A DNA stretch of 64,000 nt, from NCBI GenBank assembly GCA_022770525.1, contig JALEHN010000066.1, positions 48,614 to 112,613 of the forward strand. The letters run 5' to 3'. Source of the DNA: Clostridiales bacterium. Lineage in GTDB: Bacteria > Bacillota > Clostridia > Lachnospirales > Lachnospiraceae. Below are positions 44,847 to 53,455 of this stretch, piece by piece; the first letter of the stretch is position 1; every line of letters starts with the position of its first letter. A model generated the notes under the pieces. That model was not told the DNA's origin and ran no database searches. It saw only the letters and a list, made by a program, of their open reading frames with translations. Both the position numbers and the translations under genes were made by a program.

Positions 44847-47255
44847 TTAAAATGCCAAATACCAGTAAAGAGGAAAAATCCACCGGATAACTCCAAGTGC
44901 CGGTACATAAACAGACAGATCCATAAACACCGGGCATACAAAAAGCTGTATAATGACCATCGTAAGCACCCAATACATCAGCGTATTTTGATTTCTGCAC
45001 AATTTTCCGGCAAGCATCACCCACAGACTGCCCGCTGCCGTAAAAATGGCCATGGCTGCCGCTTCTGTGAATAAACCTCTGCCCAAACCGGAGGCATAAA
45101 TCAGAGCAACTGCACTCACTGCCGGGATCAATGCCGCTGCCAGATATCCGCAATACTCAAAAATATTCCGTCTTCGCATATCAAGTGCTTTATACACAAG
45201 ACGACCGTTGACTGCAAACTTTCGTCCGCACTCCAGCCACAACATGATGAAAATAAGCAGTCCGGCAATTCCCTGAACCGGCCGCACCATATCGTCCTTA
45301 CCTGCAGTATTTATATCATTTCTGCTGTCTTCTGCCTCATTGGACCGGTCATTCAGCCATATTTTTCCTCCCGCTTTTAAGTATTGATGATTAAACTCAA
45401 GCAGCTGTTCATACATCATTTCATCATGACTGCCATAAATTGCATCCAGGCCATCTGCCAGTATTGTTTCACTGTAAACCTTTAAAAATGCAGCATATAC
45501 CGTCTCTTTTGCAACCGCGCCTTTATAAGAAAACGGCGTACTGATATAAGTCACAGCATTTCTGATTCTACCCGAATCTATTCTTTGTTCAAGATGATCA
45601 TCAAATATAAATCCGCATTCCAGTTCACCGCCCACGACATCTGCCCGGAGTCTGTCAACATCTGTATAAGTAACAAATTCATAAATACTGTCCCCGCTCT
45701 CCAGATTTTTCACAGTTTGTACAGCTGCCGCATCCTTAGAAGCATAAATACCGACAGCAGTATTCTCCGCCTTTGGCCAGTGAATCGACGCCACGATCAA
45801 TATAAGAACGACCAGCCCTGCCAAAGCCAGCCATGAAGAAAACCGTCCAAGCCATGCCTTTTGCTGCAGTAAATACCAGGTCGCATATTGCCCGGCATGC
45901 CAATCATGATTTCTGTCACTTCCAGACCGACTTTTTCCGATACTTCCGCTGTCACCGAACCGTCGCCCTCTGTTACTTTTGCCGCCTGCGAACCGCCGCC
46001 CTCTGTTACTTCTGTTATTTTCCTTCAGCCTGCCTGCGGCAGCCGACCGCCATTTTTTACCATGCTGCACTGCTGCCGCCGCCAAAAACAGCATAACACT
46101 CCACAGCACCATCTCAAAAGCTTCTGACAGGCGCGCCGAATGAAAAAGCATTTGTGAACAATACCGGTTCAGATGATTAAACGGCATAAAGCTGCTGATT
46201 TTTTCAACAGCCAAAGGAAGATATGATACAGGTATGACCGCACCGGAACATACAATCATCAGCATATTGACCGTCAGCAAAAATACCGGTGCCGTCAGGC
46301 CGTCACCAAAAACTGTATAAACGATATTAAAATATACAGAAACTGCCATGCATATTAAAATCATCCAAAAAAGCGAAGTCCAGTCGAATAAAATCACCGT
46401 GCTTTCTAAAGCATGGCAGACGATGCAGGCGATACTGTAAATCGCAGTACCAGTCATCCATAAAATCCCTGTCATCACAAAAACCTTAATCATAGACAGT
46501 TTCACAGGACCAAGCCCGCAAATCTCAAGTTTTTGTTCAACAGCTCTGCTTTCTTTTTTATATAGATACCCGAAAGAAAGCCCGCTCATCAGAAGTATGA
46601 CCGAAAATGCGGCTGAGATATAGTACTGATACAAATCCATATCACCAAAAGGTGACATGATCAACTGTTCAAATACATGATCCCTGTCCAGAGCGGCTTC
46701 GATATAAACATATGAAATATAATTGGCAATTTCATACTGGTCCATGGCTGCCTTATAAATCCCCTGCAGATCGACACAGGCAAATACACCGGATTGTGCA
46801 GTCTGAAGCATGGATATGCCATCGTTCACCAATTCTTTAAAAATCTTCACATTCAGAGCGCCTTCCTCAGAAAACCAGACATCCACAAACGCCTCCTGAC
46901 CGGTATATATATCCTCAGAAAAGCTATCAGGCAGTGAAATCACTGCCTGAATTTCGCCTGTATGAAGTTCTTCCATCGCTTTTTCTTCCGTCAAATAACT
47001 AAAACTGCAAATACTTTTTACGCTGTCCATTGCCTGAATAAATCTGGCAACCAGCTTTGCCTGCGTCTGTTCCTGTGATATAACAACACCGACATTGACT
47101 GTATTTATAGCCTGCATCTTAAAAACCATATAGCTAAGGCCAAAGATACCAAAGCCAAGCAAAACCAGTGCAAGGACCACGCTTAAAGCAGATTTTAAAA
47201 GTACTTTCAGACTTTTTTTATACACTAAACTAAAATATATAAGAAAAACTTTCAT
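44847..47255 (-). CDS. Double-module ABC-2 type permease
   Basis: This is an 802-residue membrane protein made of two ABC-2 (ABC2_membrane_3/YhgE-like) modules in tandem. Each module has one N-terminal transmembrane helix (about 20-40 and 470-490), a large extracytoplasmic domain, and about five C-terminal helices. They are joined by a hydrophilic Arg/Gly/Ser-rich linker (about 400-455) containing a duplicated NRGRRF unit encoded by a 33-bp repeat (45956-46021). A single chain could therefore form the whole pore. It follows an ATPase gene and a repeat-rich protein gene in one operon. There is no clear ribosome site before the ATG. Substrate unknown. Confidence 0.75.
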   Translation of the reverse strand: MKVFLIYFSLVYKKSLKVLLKSALSVVLALVLLGFGIFGLSYMVFKMQAINTVNVGVVISQEQTQAKLVARFIQAMDSVKSICSFSYLTEEKAMEELHTGEIQAVISLPDSFSEDIYTGQEAFVDVWFSEEGALNVKIFKELVNDGISMLQTAQSGVFACVDLQGIYKAAMDQYEIANYISYVYIEAALDRDHVFEQLIMSPFGDMDLYQYYISAAFSVILLMSGLSFGYLYKKESRAVEQKLEICGLGPVKLSMIKVFVMTGILWMTGTAIYSIACIVCHALESTVILFDWTSLFWMILICMAVSVYFNIVYTVFGDGLTAPVFLLTVNMLMIVCSGAVIPVSYLPLAVEKISSFMPFNHLNRYCSQMLFHSARLSEAFEMVLWSVMLFLAAAAVQHGKKWRSAAAGRLKENNRSNRGRRFAGGKSNRGRRFGDSGSIGKSRSGSDRNHDWHAGQYATWYLLQQKAWLGRFSSWLALAGLVVLILIVASIHWPKAENTAVGIYASKDAAAVQTVKNLESGDSIYEFVTYTDVDRLRADVVGGELECGFIFDDHLEQRIDSGRIRNAVTYISTPFSYKGAVAKETVYAAFLKVYSETILADGLDAIYGSHDEMMYEQLLEFNHQYLKAGGKIWLNDRSNEAEDSRNDINTAGKDDMVRPVQGIAGLLIFIMLWLECGRKFAVNGRLVYKALDMRRRNIFEYCGYLAAALIPAVSAVALIYASGLGRGLFTEAAAMAIFTAAGSLWVMLAGKLCRNQNTLMYWVLTMVIIQLFVCPVFMDLSVYVPALGVIRWIFPLYWYLAF

Positions 47256-47272
47256 TTTATTATTTTATTTGA

Positions 47273-49219
47273 TTAATATAAGAAATCCTGCAGACCCATC
47301 AGCACATCCTGCAATTCCATTTCAGATGCCTCACCGATATCAAATGTTTCGCCCTGAAGTTTATCCATCGATGCACCTTTTTTAATAGAAAGCGTTCCGC
47401 TGAAATCATAATTATCATAATAGTCTTCAATAGAGTCAATCTTCAGCGTCAGCGCTTTTTTATCACTGATCAGATTTCCTCTGACTCTTAATTCTTCATC
47501 AGGAATCTGGAAATCAAAATCACCGGATTTATAATCGTAGCTGAGTACTACCATCCGCTCATCTTCAACATAAACAACAGTTTGTTCTTCAGAACCTTTT
47601 GTTTTTCCATTGATTTCAATAAGCTTTTCTCTGCCTAATACAAGCTGCATATTCTGCATTCTTGTATCACCGCCGAGGAAAAGGAGATCCATGTTTTCCC
47701 GATTAACTTCCATACGGATACAGGATAATTTGTTCTTATAAATATAAAATGTAACATCCACATCCGGCATCTGTCTCACAGCATTATAAGCTTCATTAAA
47801 ATAGACATCCAAATCATAGGCTTTATAAATATCTTCCACATCACCAAGAAAATCTTCTATATCCTTTGAAGTCACTTGTGTTGTGTAGCCTTTACATTTT
47901 CTGTCTTTGCCGTCCACCTCAAATTCTTCAGCATCGGCTTTTTCAAATTCAAGCTCATTATATGCGTCATAAAATGCTTTCTGCATATCTTTAATCATTT
48001 CTTCCTGTTTGTCACCGGAATACAGCGCAGATAACGCATTGTCAAGCATATCCAGCTGATCTTTTGAAACCATATCAGCAATATAGCCTGTTTTATCCTG
48101 CATGTAGTTGTATGTAAAAACATCATCGCTGACAACCGGTACGTTAATCATTAACTGTTCATTTGTTAATTCAGCAAGAAAATCAATGCCCGGATAACCC
48201 GGTACTTCGACATTTCCGGACAGCTGCTTCTTTGATTTGCCGGATCTGAAACTTGCTTCTGCCCCAAACTGGGAACTGTCTACAGAAGCTTCAACTGTAA
48301 ACTCATCAGAAGACAGAATCTGAATACCTTTTAAAGCTTCCACCGTATGGCTTGTATCAAGCAGTGTATTTGCGGCTGCCATAAGAACTTTCTTTGATTT
48401 ACTCATAAAAATGCCGCCCTTGACAGCACCAAACACCGCGCCGGCACCAACAACCACAACAGCTGCTGCAATAACAGCAATTTTTACGCCCTTACCGCCT
48501 TTTTTCTTTTGCTTTATAGGCTTTCCTGTCATCGGGTCAAACTGGCTGCCGTTATTATAATTCTGATTGCCGTTATTATAATTCTGACCACCGTTATTAT
48601 AATTCTGTCCGCCCTGCTGCATCGGTTCACCGGTCATCGGGTCAAAATAAGTCTGATTATTCTGCACCGGTTCACCGGTCATCGGATCAAAATAGGTCTG
48701 GTTGTTCTGCATCGGTGCTCCGGTCATCGGGTCAAAGTAAGTCTGGTTGCTCTGCATCGGTGCTCCGGTCATCGGATCAAAGTAAGTCTGATTATTCTGT
48801 ATCGGCTGACCGGTCATCGGATCAAAGCAGGTCTGATTATTCTGTATCGGCTGACCGGTCATCGGGTCGAAATATGCGCCATTGTCCAAGTTCCGGTTAT
48901 AATATGTCTGATTCATATTTTCGTTTAAAACCATGGTTTCACCAACATTAAAATCTTCATTCCTCATACCCTGGTTTAATGCGACAGTTTCTCCGACATT
49001 TGAATCTTCATTGATCATCCCCTGGTTTAATGCGGCAGTTTCTCCGACATTTGAATCTTCATTGATCATACCCTGATTTAATACAACAGTTTCTCCGATA
49101 TTCCATCCGTCATTTGACATCCCGTTTTGATTCTGTCCAAAATCTCCCGGTTGTGAAAAACCGTCCATATTCCCCTGGCCGTATTCATTGCCGTATCCCT
49201 GATTTTCTCTTTTTCTCAT
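47273..49219 (-). CDS. Repeat-rich single-pass membrane protein of an ABC transporter operon
   Basis: This is a 648-residue protein of unknown function. N-terminal cytosolic part: four 17-residue repeats with NVGETVxLNQGM (about 35-102), seven FDPMTGxP repeats mostly on a 15-residue period (117-236), and three 7-residue NYNNGGQ repeats (about 205-225). Then comes a basic stop (KQKKKGGK), one transmembrane helix (245-266) and a 380-residue external domain of mixed strands and helices. The ribosome site is GGGAGG. It lies between ABC ATPase and permease genes, so it may be an accessory or sensor subunit. The GETVVL repeats resemble threonine sites bound by FHA domains; that is speculative. Confidence 0.75.
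   Translation of the reverse strand: MRKRENQGYGNEYGQGNMDGFSQPGDFGQNQNGMSNDGWNIGETVVLNQGMINEDSNVGETAALNQGMINEDSNVGETVALNQGMRNEDFNVGETMVLNENMNQTYYNRNLDNGAYFDPMTGQPIQNNQTCFDPMTGQPIQNNQTYFDPMTGAPMQSNQTYFDPMTGAPMQNNQTYFDPMTGEPVQNNQTYFDPMTGEPMQQGGQNYNNGGQNYNNGNQNYNNGSQFDPMTGKPIKQKKKGGKGVKIAVIAAAVVVVGAGAVFGAVKGGIFMSKSKKVLMAAANTLLDTSHTVEALKGIQILSSDEFTVEASVDSSQFGAEASFRSGKSKKQLSGNVEVPGYPGIDFLAELTNEQLMINVPVVSDDVFTYNYMQDKTGYIADMVSKDQLDMLDNALSALYSGDKQEEMIKDMQKAFYDAYNELEFEKADAEEFEVDGKDRKCKGYTTQVTSKDIEDFLGDVEDIYKAYDLDVYFNEAYNAVRQMPDVDVTFYIYKNKLSCIRMEVNRENMDLLFLGGDTRMQNMQLVLGREKLIEINGKTKGSEEQTVVYVEDERMVVLSYDYKSGDFDFQIPDEELRVRGNLISDKKALTLKIDSIEDYYDNYDFSGTLSIKKGASMDKLQGETFDIGEASEMELQDVLMGLQDFLY
48512..49117. 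repeat. Coding minisatellites: 51-bp x4, 45-bp x6-7 and 21-bp x3
   Basis: Three different in-frame tandem arrays lie side by side inside the repeat-rich membrane protein gene: 51-bp units (about 48914-49117), 45-bp units (about 48620-48886) and 21-bp units (about 48545-48610), with one last FDPMTG unit at about 48520. All are multiples of three. This is coding repetition, not a CRISPR array. Confidence 0.85.
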
Positions 49220-49244
49220 ATAAAAACCTCCCTTGCCTCATGAC

Positions 49245-49913
49245 TTATTCTTCAATCAGCATATTTCTTATCACTTCTATATTGAATGCCGCCTTTTCCA
49301 ATACCTTCAAAGTACCATTCTTCATAACAAAGCACCTGTCGCAGCTTAAAATTTCCTTCTCATCATGGGTAGCCATAACAATCATGCCATTCATGCGCTT
49401 AAACTTTAAAAGCCACTGACCGATACTGTCTTTATAATAAAGATCCAGCGCTGTTGTCGGTTCATCAAGTAAAAGTACAGGCGGCTGCTGTGCCAGCGCA
49501 CAGGCAATACCAAGCCGCCGCTTCATTCCACCCGAAAGCCTGGACACAGGCATTTTCATCATTTCCCTTAAATGAAATTCATCAAGCACCCGCTCATAGA
49601 CCGGTGAATGTTTTGCGCCCCAGAGCTTTAAATTATCTTTGACGGACAGTTCCTCCATCAAAGGTGTCTCCTGAGGAACATAACCGCAAAACCGGTTAAA
49701 ATAAACTTTTTCTTTAAGAACATCTTTCCCGAAATATTTGATCTTTCCTTCATCAGGCTTCTCAATTCCCGCAAGAATCTGCATCAAAGTCGTTTTTCCG
49801 CAGCCGTTTCTGCCGACAATGGCTGCCGACTCCCCGCAATTTAACTTAAAGCTGATATCATTTAAAACCGGCTTTTTACCGTATCTCTTCTGAATATTTG
49901 ATACTTCGATCAT
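49245..49913 (-). CDS. ABC transporter ATP-binding protein
   Basis: This is a 222-residue ATPase with Walker A GRNGCGKT (about 34-41), signature LSGGMKRR (about 125-132) and LLLDEPTTALD. The type matches ABC-2 exporter ATPases. It is the first gene of the operon with the repeat-rich protein and the double permease, driven by the promoter at 49947-49975. Being single, it would pair as a dimer with the two-module permease. Confidence 0.9.
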   Translation of the reverse strand: MIEVSNIQKRYGKKPVLNDISFKLNCGESAAIVGRNGCGKTTLMQILAGIEKPDEGKIKYFGKDVLKEKVYFNRFCGYVPQETPLMEELSVKDNLKLWGAKHSPVYERVLDEFHLREMMKMPVSRLSGGMKRRLGIACALAQQPPVLLLDEPTTALDLYYKDSIGQWLLKFKRMNGMIVMATHDEKEILSCDRCFVMKNGTLKVLEKAAFNIEVIRNMLIEE

Positions 49914-49946
49914 ACTGCATCATTACTCCGTTATTTCTCTACTCAT

Positions 49947-49975
49947 AGTTTAAAATATCCCTATAATGATGTCAA
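49947..49975 (-). promoter_or_regulatory. Promoter of the ABC-2 transporter operon
   Basis: Reading leftward: consensus TTGACA (49975-49970), 17 bp, TAAACT (49952-49947), 34 bases before the ATPase ATG. Confidence 0.7.
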
Positions 49976-50014
49976 GCAAAACAGAACTTTCACGCAGTAA
50001 AACATGAAATTATA

Positions 50015-50824
50015 TCATTTTCCTTTTAACTCATAATAAAATATGTATTGCTGCATTACGCCTTCAAAGCCGCGATAACGGCGTTTCGGGAATCCCTTTG
50101 GGTAATGTTTTTCCATAGCCTGAATCATATGCGTATCCATCGGAAAAGCGGACAAATGATGCAGGGCGAACAGGCAGATACAGTCCGCTACCTTCACGCC
50201 GACACCGAACAGTTTCAGCAATTCTTCCTTTGCCTCAGGATACGTCATTCCGCAAATTCTATTTAAATCAACCTCACCGGACACAATGCTTCTCGCTGTC
50301 CTTACAACATACTTACTACGATACCCTAAATTACATGCTTTAAGTGCATCTTCATCAAGGTCAGCAAGTACTTTCGGTTCGGGGAAAGCATTATATGTTT
50401 CACCTGCTTCATTCACACAGGTTTTACCGTAGGTTCTGCAAATATTATCAATACATTTTCTGATTCTTGTGATATTGTTCTGCTGAGAAATAAGGAATGA
50501 GACAATCATCTCCCACAGATCCTGTCTGAGAATGCGGATTCCGCTGCCAAAATCCGCGGCTTCCATAAGGTATTTATCCTTAGGATTAATCTGATCTATA
50601 TATGCCGCATAATCCGAATCCAGATCAAAATAGTCTTTCCAGAATGTCTCAAATTCCCTGTCATCACAGTGAAACGTACAAAGGCTGCCCTCCTGTGATA
50701 CAAGAAGATATCTGTCCCCGGCAATAACACTGAAACTGTGTCCGTCAACGGCCTTCATGCGGAAACACTGACCTGAATCACAAATCTGCGATAAACTAAA
50801 ATGCTCTATTGTCTTTTGTATCAT
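50015..50824 (-). CDS. 8-oxoguanine DNA glycosylase (OGG1-like)
   Basis: This is a 269-residue helix-hairpin-helix DNA glycosylase that removes 8-oxoguanine. The N-terminal domain has FDLDSDYAAY. The HhH and catalytic motif GVGVKVADCICL carries the Schiff-base Lys211, and PMDTHM holds catalytic Asp230, as in human OGG1. The start overlaps the end of the upstream ABC ATPase gene by 29 bases, so this repair gene is translated as the last member of a nutrient-importer operon. Confidence 0.93.
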   Translation of the reverse strand: MIQKTIEHFSLSQICDSGQCFRMKAVDGHSFSVIAGDRYLLVSQEGSLCTFHCDDREFETFWKDYFDLDSDYAAYIDQINPKDKYLMEAADFGSGIRILRQDLWEMIVSFLISQQNNITRIRKCIDNICRTYGKTCVNEAGETYNAFPEPKVLADLDEDALKACNLGYRSKYVVRTARSIVSGEVDLNRICGMTYPEAKEELLKLFGVGVKVADCICLFALHHLSAFPMDTHMIQAMEKHYPKGFPKRRYRGFEGVMQQYIFYYELKGK

Positions 50825-51413
50825 GAAATACCCCTTCCGTCATTCGAACCACATGTGCCGCCTTCAGAAGTTCAATATCCGCGGTATCATGGGTCACAAC
50901 AATTAGTGTTTTCCCCTTCGTTTTTTCTCTGATATACGCTGCCGTCTGCAGCTTTGTATGGGTGTCAAGCCCTTTAAGCGGTTCATCCATAAAAATATAA
51001 TCCGCTTTTGCAATCAGTGCCCGAAGAATTGACACTCTCCGCTTCATACCGCCGCTTAAAAGCCGGACAGGTTTTTGTGAAACATCATTTAAACAAACAG
51101 CCCCAAAAGCTGCATTAATCATATCCTCGGATAAATGCTCCCGGCATACAAGCCTTATATTAGCCGCAGCGCTTAAATTCTCACAAAGCCTGTTTTCCTG
51201 AAAAACAGCACTGATTCTGTCTTTTGGAATCTCACTGACTGTACCGGCATCTGCCGTTTCAAGTCCGAGCAAAATACGCAAAAGCGTTGTCTTGCCGCAT
51301 CCGGATTCACCCATAATACAGGTCGTCTGACCTTCTATAAAACGACAGGAAAAGTGATCAAGGACCTTTCGGCCGTCAAATGACTTATCAATGGCTTCCA
51401 CCCTAATATCCAC
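50796..51413 (-). CDS. ABC transporter ATP-binding protein (SsuB/TauB-like)
   Basis: This is a 205-residue ATPase with Walker A GESGCGKT (about 34-41), signature LLSGGMKRR and FMDEPLKGLD. It is shorter than most SsuB proteins but complete. GTG start at 51413, with GGAGG 9 bases upstream. It pairs with the permease and lipoprotein genes upstream for import of a small organic anion, amine or cofactor precursor; the ligand cannot be named. Confidence 0.88.
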   Translation of the reverse strand: MDIRVEAIDKSFDGRKVLDHFSCRFIEGQTTCIMGESGCGKTTLLRILLGLETADAGTVSEIPKDRISAVFQENRLCENLSAAANIRLVCREHLSEDMINAAFGAVCLNDVSQKPVRLLSGGMKRRVSILRALIAKADYIFMDEPLKGLDTHTKLQTAAYIREKTKGKTLIVVTHDTADIELLKAAHVVRMTEGVFHDTKDNRAF

Positions 51414-51446
51414 CGCATTATCCCTCCTTTAATGACATTCATCGCC

Positions 51447-51570
51447 ACTTTTAATGGCTTTCTATCTGTTGTCCGCATCACCTTTTTTAGTGGCTTTTAT
51501 CTATTGTCCGCATCACCTTTTAATAGCTTTTTACCACCATCATACATCATTTTAATGGCTTTCTATCAAC
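51447..51570. repeat. Degenerate 33-35 bp tandem copies of the permease 3' end
   Basis: The last codons of the permease (around TTTTAATGGCTTTCTATC at 51550-51568) are repeated three times after the stop, at about 51515, 51480 and 51447. Two copies share TTGTCCGCATC. No gene lies in this 138-base gap before the ATPase. Confidence 0.75.
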
Positions 51571-52343
51571 CTCACGGCTTTTTTAAGAACAGCAAGAAAA
51601 CATTTTTCAAAAACAAAGCTGATTAAAATAATGACAATCGTCCATGCAAAAAGATCCGGTGTATTTAAATATATTTTTGCATTGTACAGCTTTTCCCCGA
51701 TAGAGCCTTTTGGCACTCCGATGACTTCCGCCGCAACGCCGGCTTTCCAGCACATGCCCAGTGACAGCCTGCAGGCTGTCAGTAAATACGGAAGTATCTG
51801 TGACAGGTAAATATAAAGGATTTTTTTAACCGGAGATACCCTAAACACCGATGCCATTTCAAGGAGCTGATCATCCGTATGTCGGATACCCTCAAGAATA
51901 TTCGTATAAATGACCGGCAGCACCATCACAAATGATATAAAAACAGACAAATTTCTGGAAGGTATCCATACAAGACATAAAATAATAAAAGAAGCTACCG
52001 GTGTCGATTTCATCACATTAATCAGCGGATTTAAAATTACTTCCACGAAGCTAAATCTGCAGGCGCAGACTGCCGACAAAATTCCCAGGATTATCGCTGT
52101 TAAAAAGCCAAAGATAATACGTCCGAAGCTAAAACCGACGGACTGCCAAAAATCCGCTGTAAATATCAGTTCTGCAAGTTTTCGTATAACAGAAACAGGA
52201 GATGCCAAAAGTATCTCCTGTCCAAGACAGATACTGGCAATCTGCCACACAGCTATCCAAAATAAGACTGCCAGTATCCTGATTCCATAATATTTAATTC
52301 GACTGCCCTTTATCGTATTATCTCTGGTAATAGAATGCATCAT
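51552..52343 (-). CDS. ABC transporter permease (SsuC/TauC-like)
   Basis: This is a 263-residue permease with six hydrophobic segments and the coupling loop region EMASVFRVSPVKKILYIYLS (about 165-184), close to the EAA motif. ATG 52343 is chosen, as the longer frame to 52382 would need TTG and lies deeper in the preceding gene. It overlaps the binding-protein gene by 26 bases. The 3' end is repeated downstream. Confidence 0.88.
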   Translation of the reverse strand: MMHSITRDNTIKGSRIKYYGIRILAVLFWIAVWQIASICLGQEILLASPVSVIRKLAELIFTADFWQSVGFSFGRIIFGFLTAIILGILSAVCACRFSFVEVILNPLINVMKSTPVASFIILCLVWIPSRNLSVFISFVMVLPVIYTNILEGIRHTDDQLLEMASVFRVSPVKKILYIYLSQILPYLLTACRLSLGMCWKAGVAAEVIGVPKGSIGEKLYNAKIYLNTPDLFAWTIVIILISFVFEKCFLAVLKKAVRLIESH

Positions 52344-53418
52344 CCGGTATCTGTCCTCCAATAATCTGCGGATTTTGTTCAAACAACGTATTCAAATACC
52401 CGGAAAGCATCGTCTTCATCTCATCACCGTCAATAAACACAATACTGCACTGAGGTATTGCTTTTTTTGCCACTTCCTCAGCCACAATATCATGGGCGCC
52501 GATGATTTTAGCCGCTGCTTCGATATCTTCATTGACAAAATCCACGGATTGCTCATAAGCCTGAAGAAAAGCCTCAACATCAGCTTTATGTTCGCTCAGA
52601 TATTCATTTTTTGCAATGACAACACCTGTAACAAGTCTGCTGCCGTCACTTGAACCGCTCTCCCATAATTCATTAAGATCCAGTGCCACACGGAGATTTT
52701 CATTTTTCATCAGAGCTGTTGTCACAAATGGCTGCGGCAGCAAACCTACAGCTGTCCGATCTGCCAAAAGCGCAGATACGACCTCTGCATGTTCTGACTT
52801 ATATTCAATCGTGACATCAGCCTCAGGATCAATGCCATGGGCTTTTAATACAGAATTTAGAGCATATTCCGGCGTTGCGCCCTTACCGCTGGCATAAATG
52901 GTTTTACCTTTAAGATCCTCGACAGACGTAATCGTTTCACCATTTTCAACGATGTACAAAACACCCAGCGTATTAATGGCAAGCACTGTCACCTGCTGCT
53001 CTGTCTTCTGATACAGCGTTGACGCAAGATTTGCAGGCACTGCCGCGATATCCACTTTTCCCTGTACGATCATCGGAACAATCTCATCCGGTGATGCGAC
53101 AATTGAAACATTATAATTCGCATCGTCAAGAAGCTGTGCCATCCCCATAGCTGTCGGCCCCTTCATAGCGCCGATATTGATAACCTCTGACGGCACTGCC
53201 AAACTTTCAGATACCTCTTCCGACTCACCTTCGGCACTGTCCGAATCCGCCGGAGCTTCTGTATCTGCCGATTGATCCGTATTTTCAGCGGATTCAGCCA
53301 ATGTCTCACTCTGTACCTGACTTTCTGTCTCATTCTCCTTCTTTGTACCGCAGCCTGCCAGTGCACCGACACACATACAGAGCACAAGCAGCCACGCTGT
53401 CAAAACTTTCTTCCTCAT
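52318..53418 (-). CDS. ABC transporter substrate-binding lipoprotein (NMT1/SsuA-like)
   Basis: This is a 366-residue extracytoplasmic binding protein. The signal peptide ends in lipobox LAGC (Cys23), followed by a Glu/Ser/Ala-rich tether to about residue 80. The binding domain opens INIGAMKGPTAMGMAQLL (about 81-98), a pattern of NMT1-like proteins. It starts the importer operon 37 bases after the symporter gene. No TPP or other known riboswitch was recognised before it. Ligand unknown. Confidence 0.88.
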   Translation of the reverse strand: MRKKVLTAWLLVLCMCVGALAGCGTKKENETESQVQSETLAESAENTDQSADTEAPADSDSAEGESEEVSESLAVPSEVINIGAMKGPTAMGMAQLLDDANYNVSIVASPDEIVPMIVQGKVDIAAVPANLASTLYQKTEQQVTVLAINTLGVLYIVENGETITSVEDLKGKTIYASGKGATPEYALNSVLKAHGIDPEADVTIEYKSEHAEVVSALLADRTAVGLLPQPFVTTALMKNENLRVALDLNELWESGSSDGSRLVTGVVIAKNEYLSEHKADVEAFLQAYEQSVDFVNEDIEAAAKIIGAHDIVAEEVAKKAIPQCSIVFIDGDEMKTMLSGYLNTLFEQNPQIIGGQIPDDAFYYQR

Positions 53419-53455
53419 ATCTTTTCCTTCTTTCCGGGCAATCTATGCAATCGCC

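Noticed and set aside
48509..48928. Regular repeats that could be taken for a CRISPR array
   Set aside because: Units are adjacent without unique spacers, of three lengths all divisible by three, and encode conserved peptide motifs in the minus-strand gene.
53419..53455. TPP riboswitch expected before an NMT1-like importer
   Set aside because: The gap is only 37 bases and contains no TPP core; the gap before the symporter shows none either.
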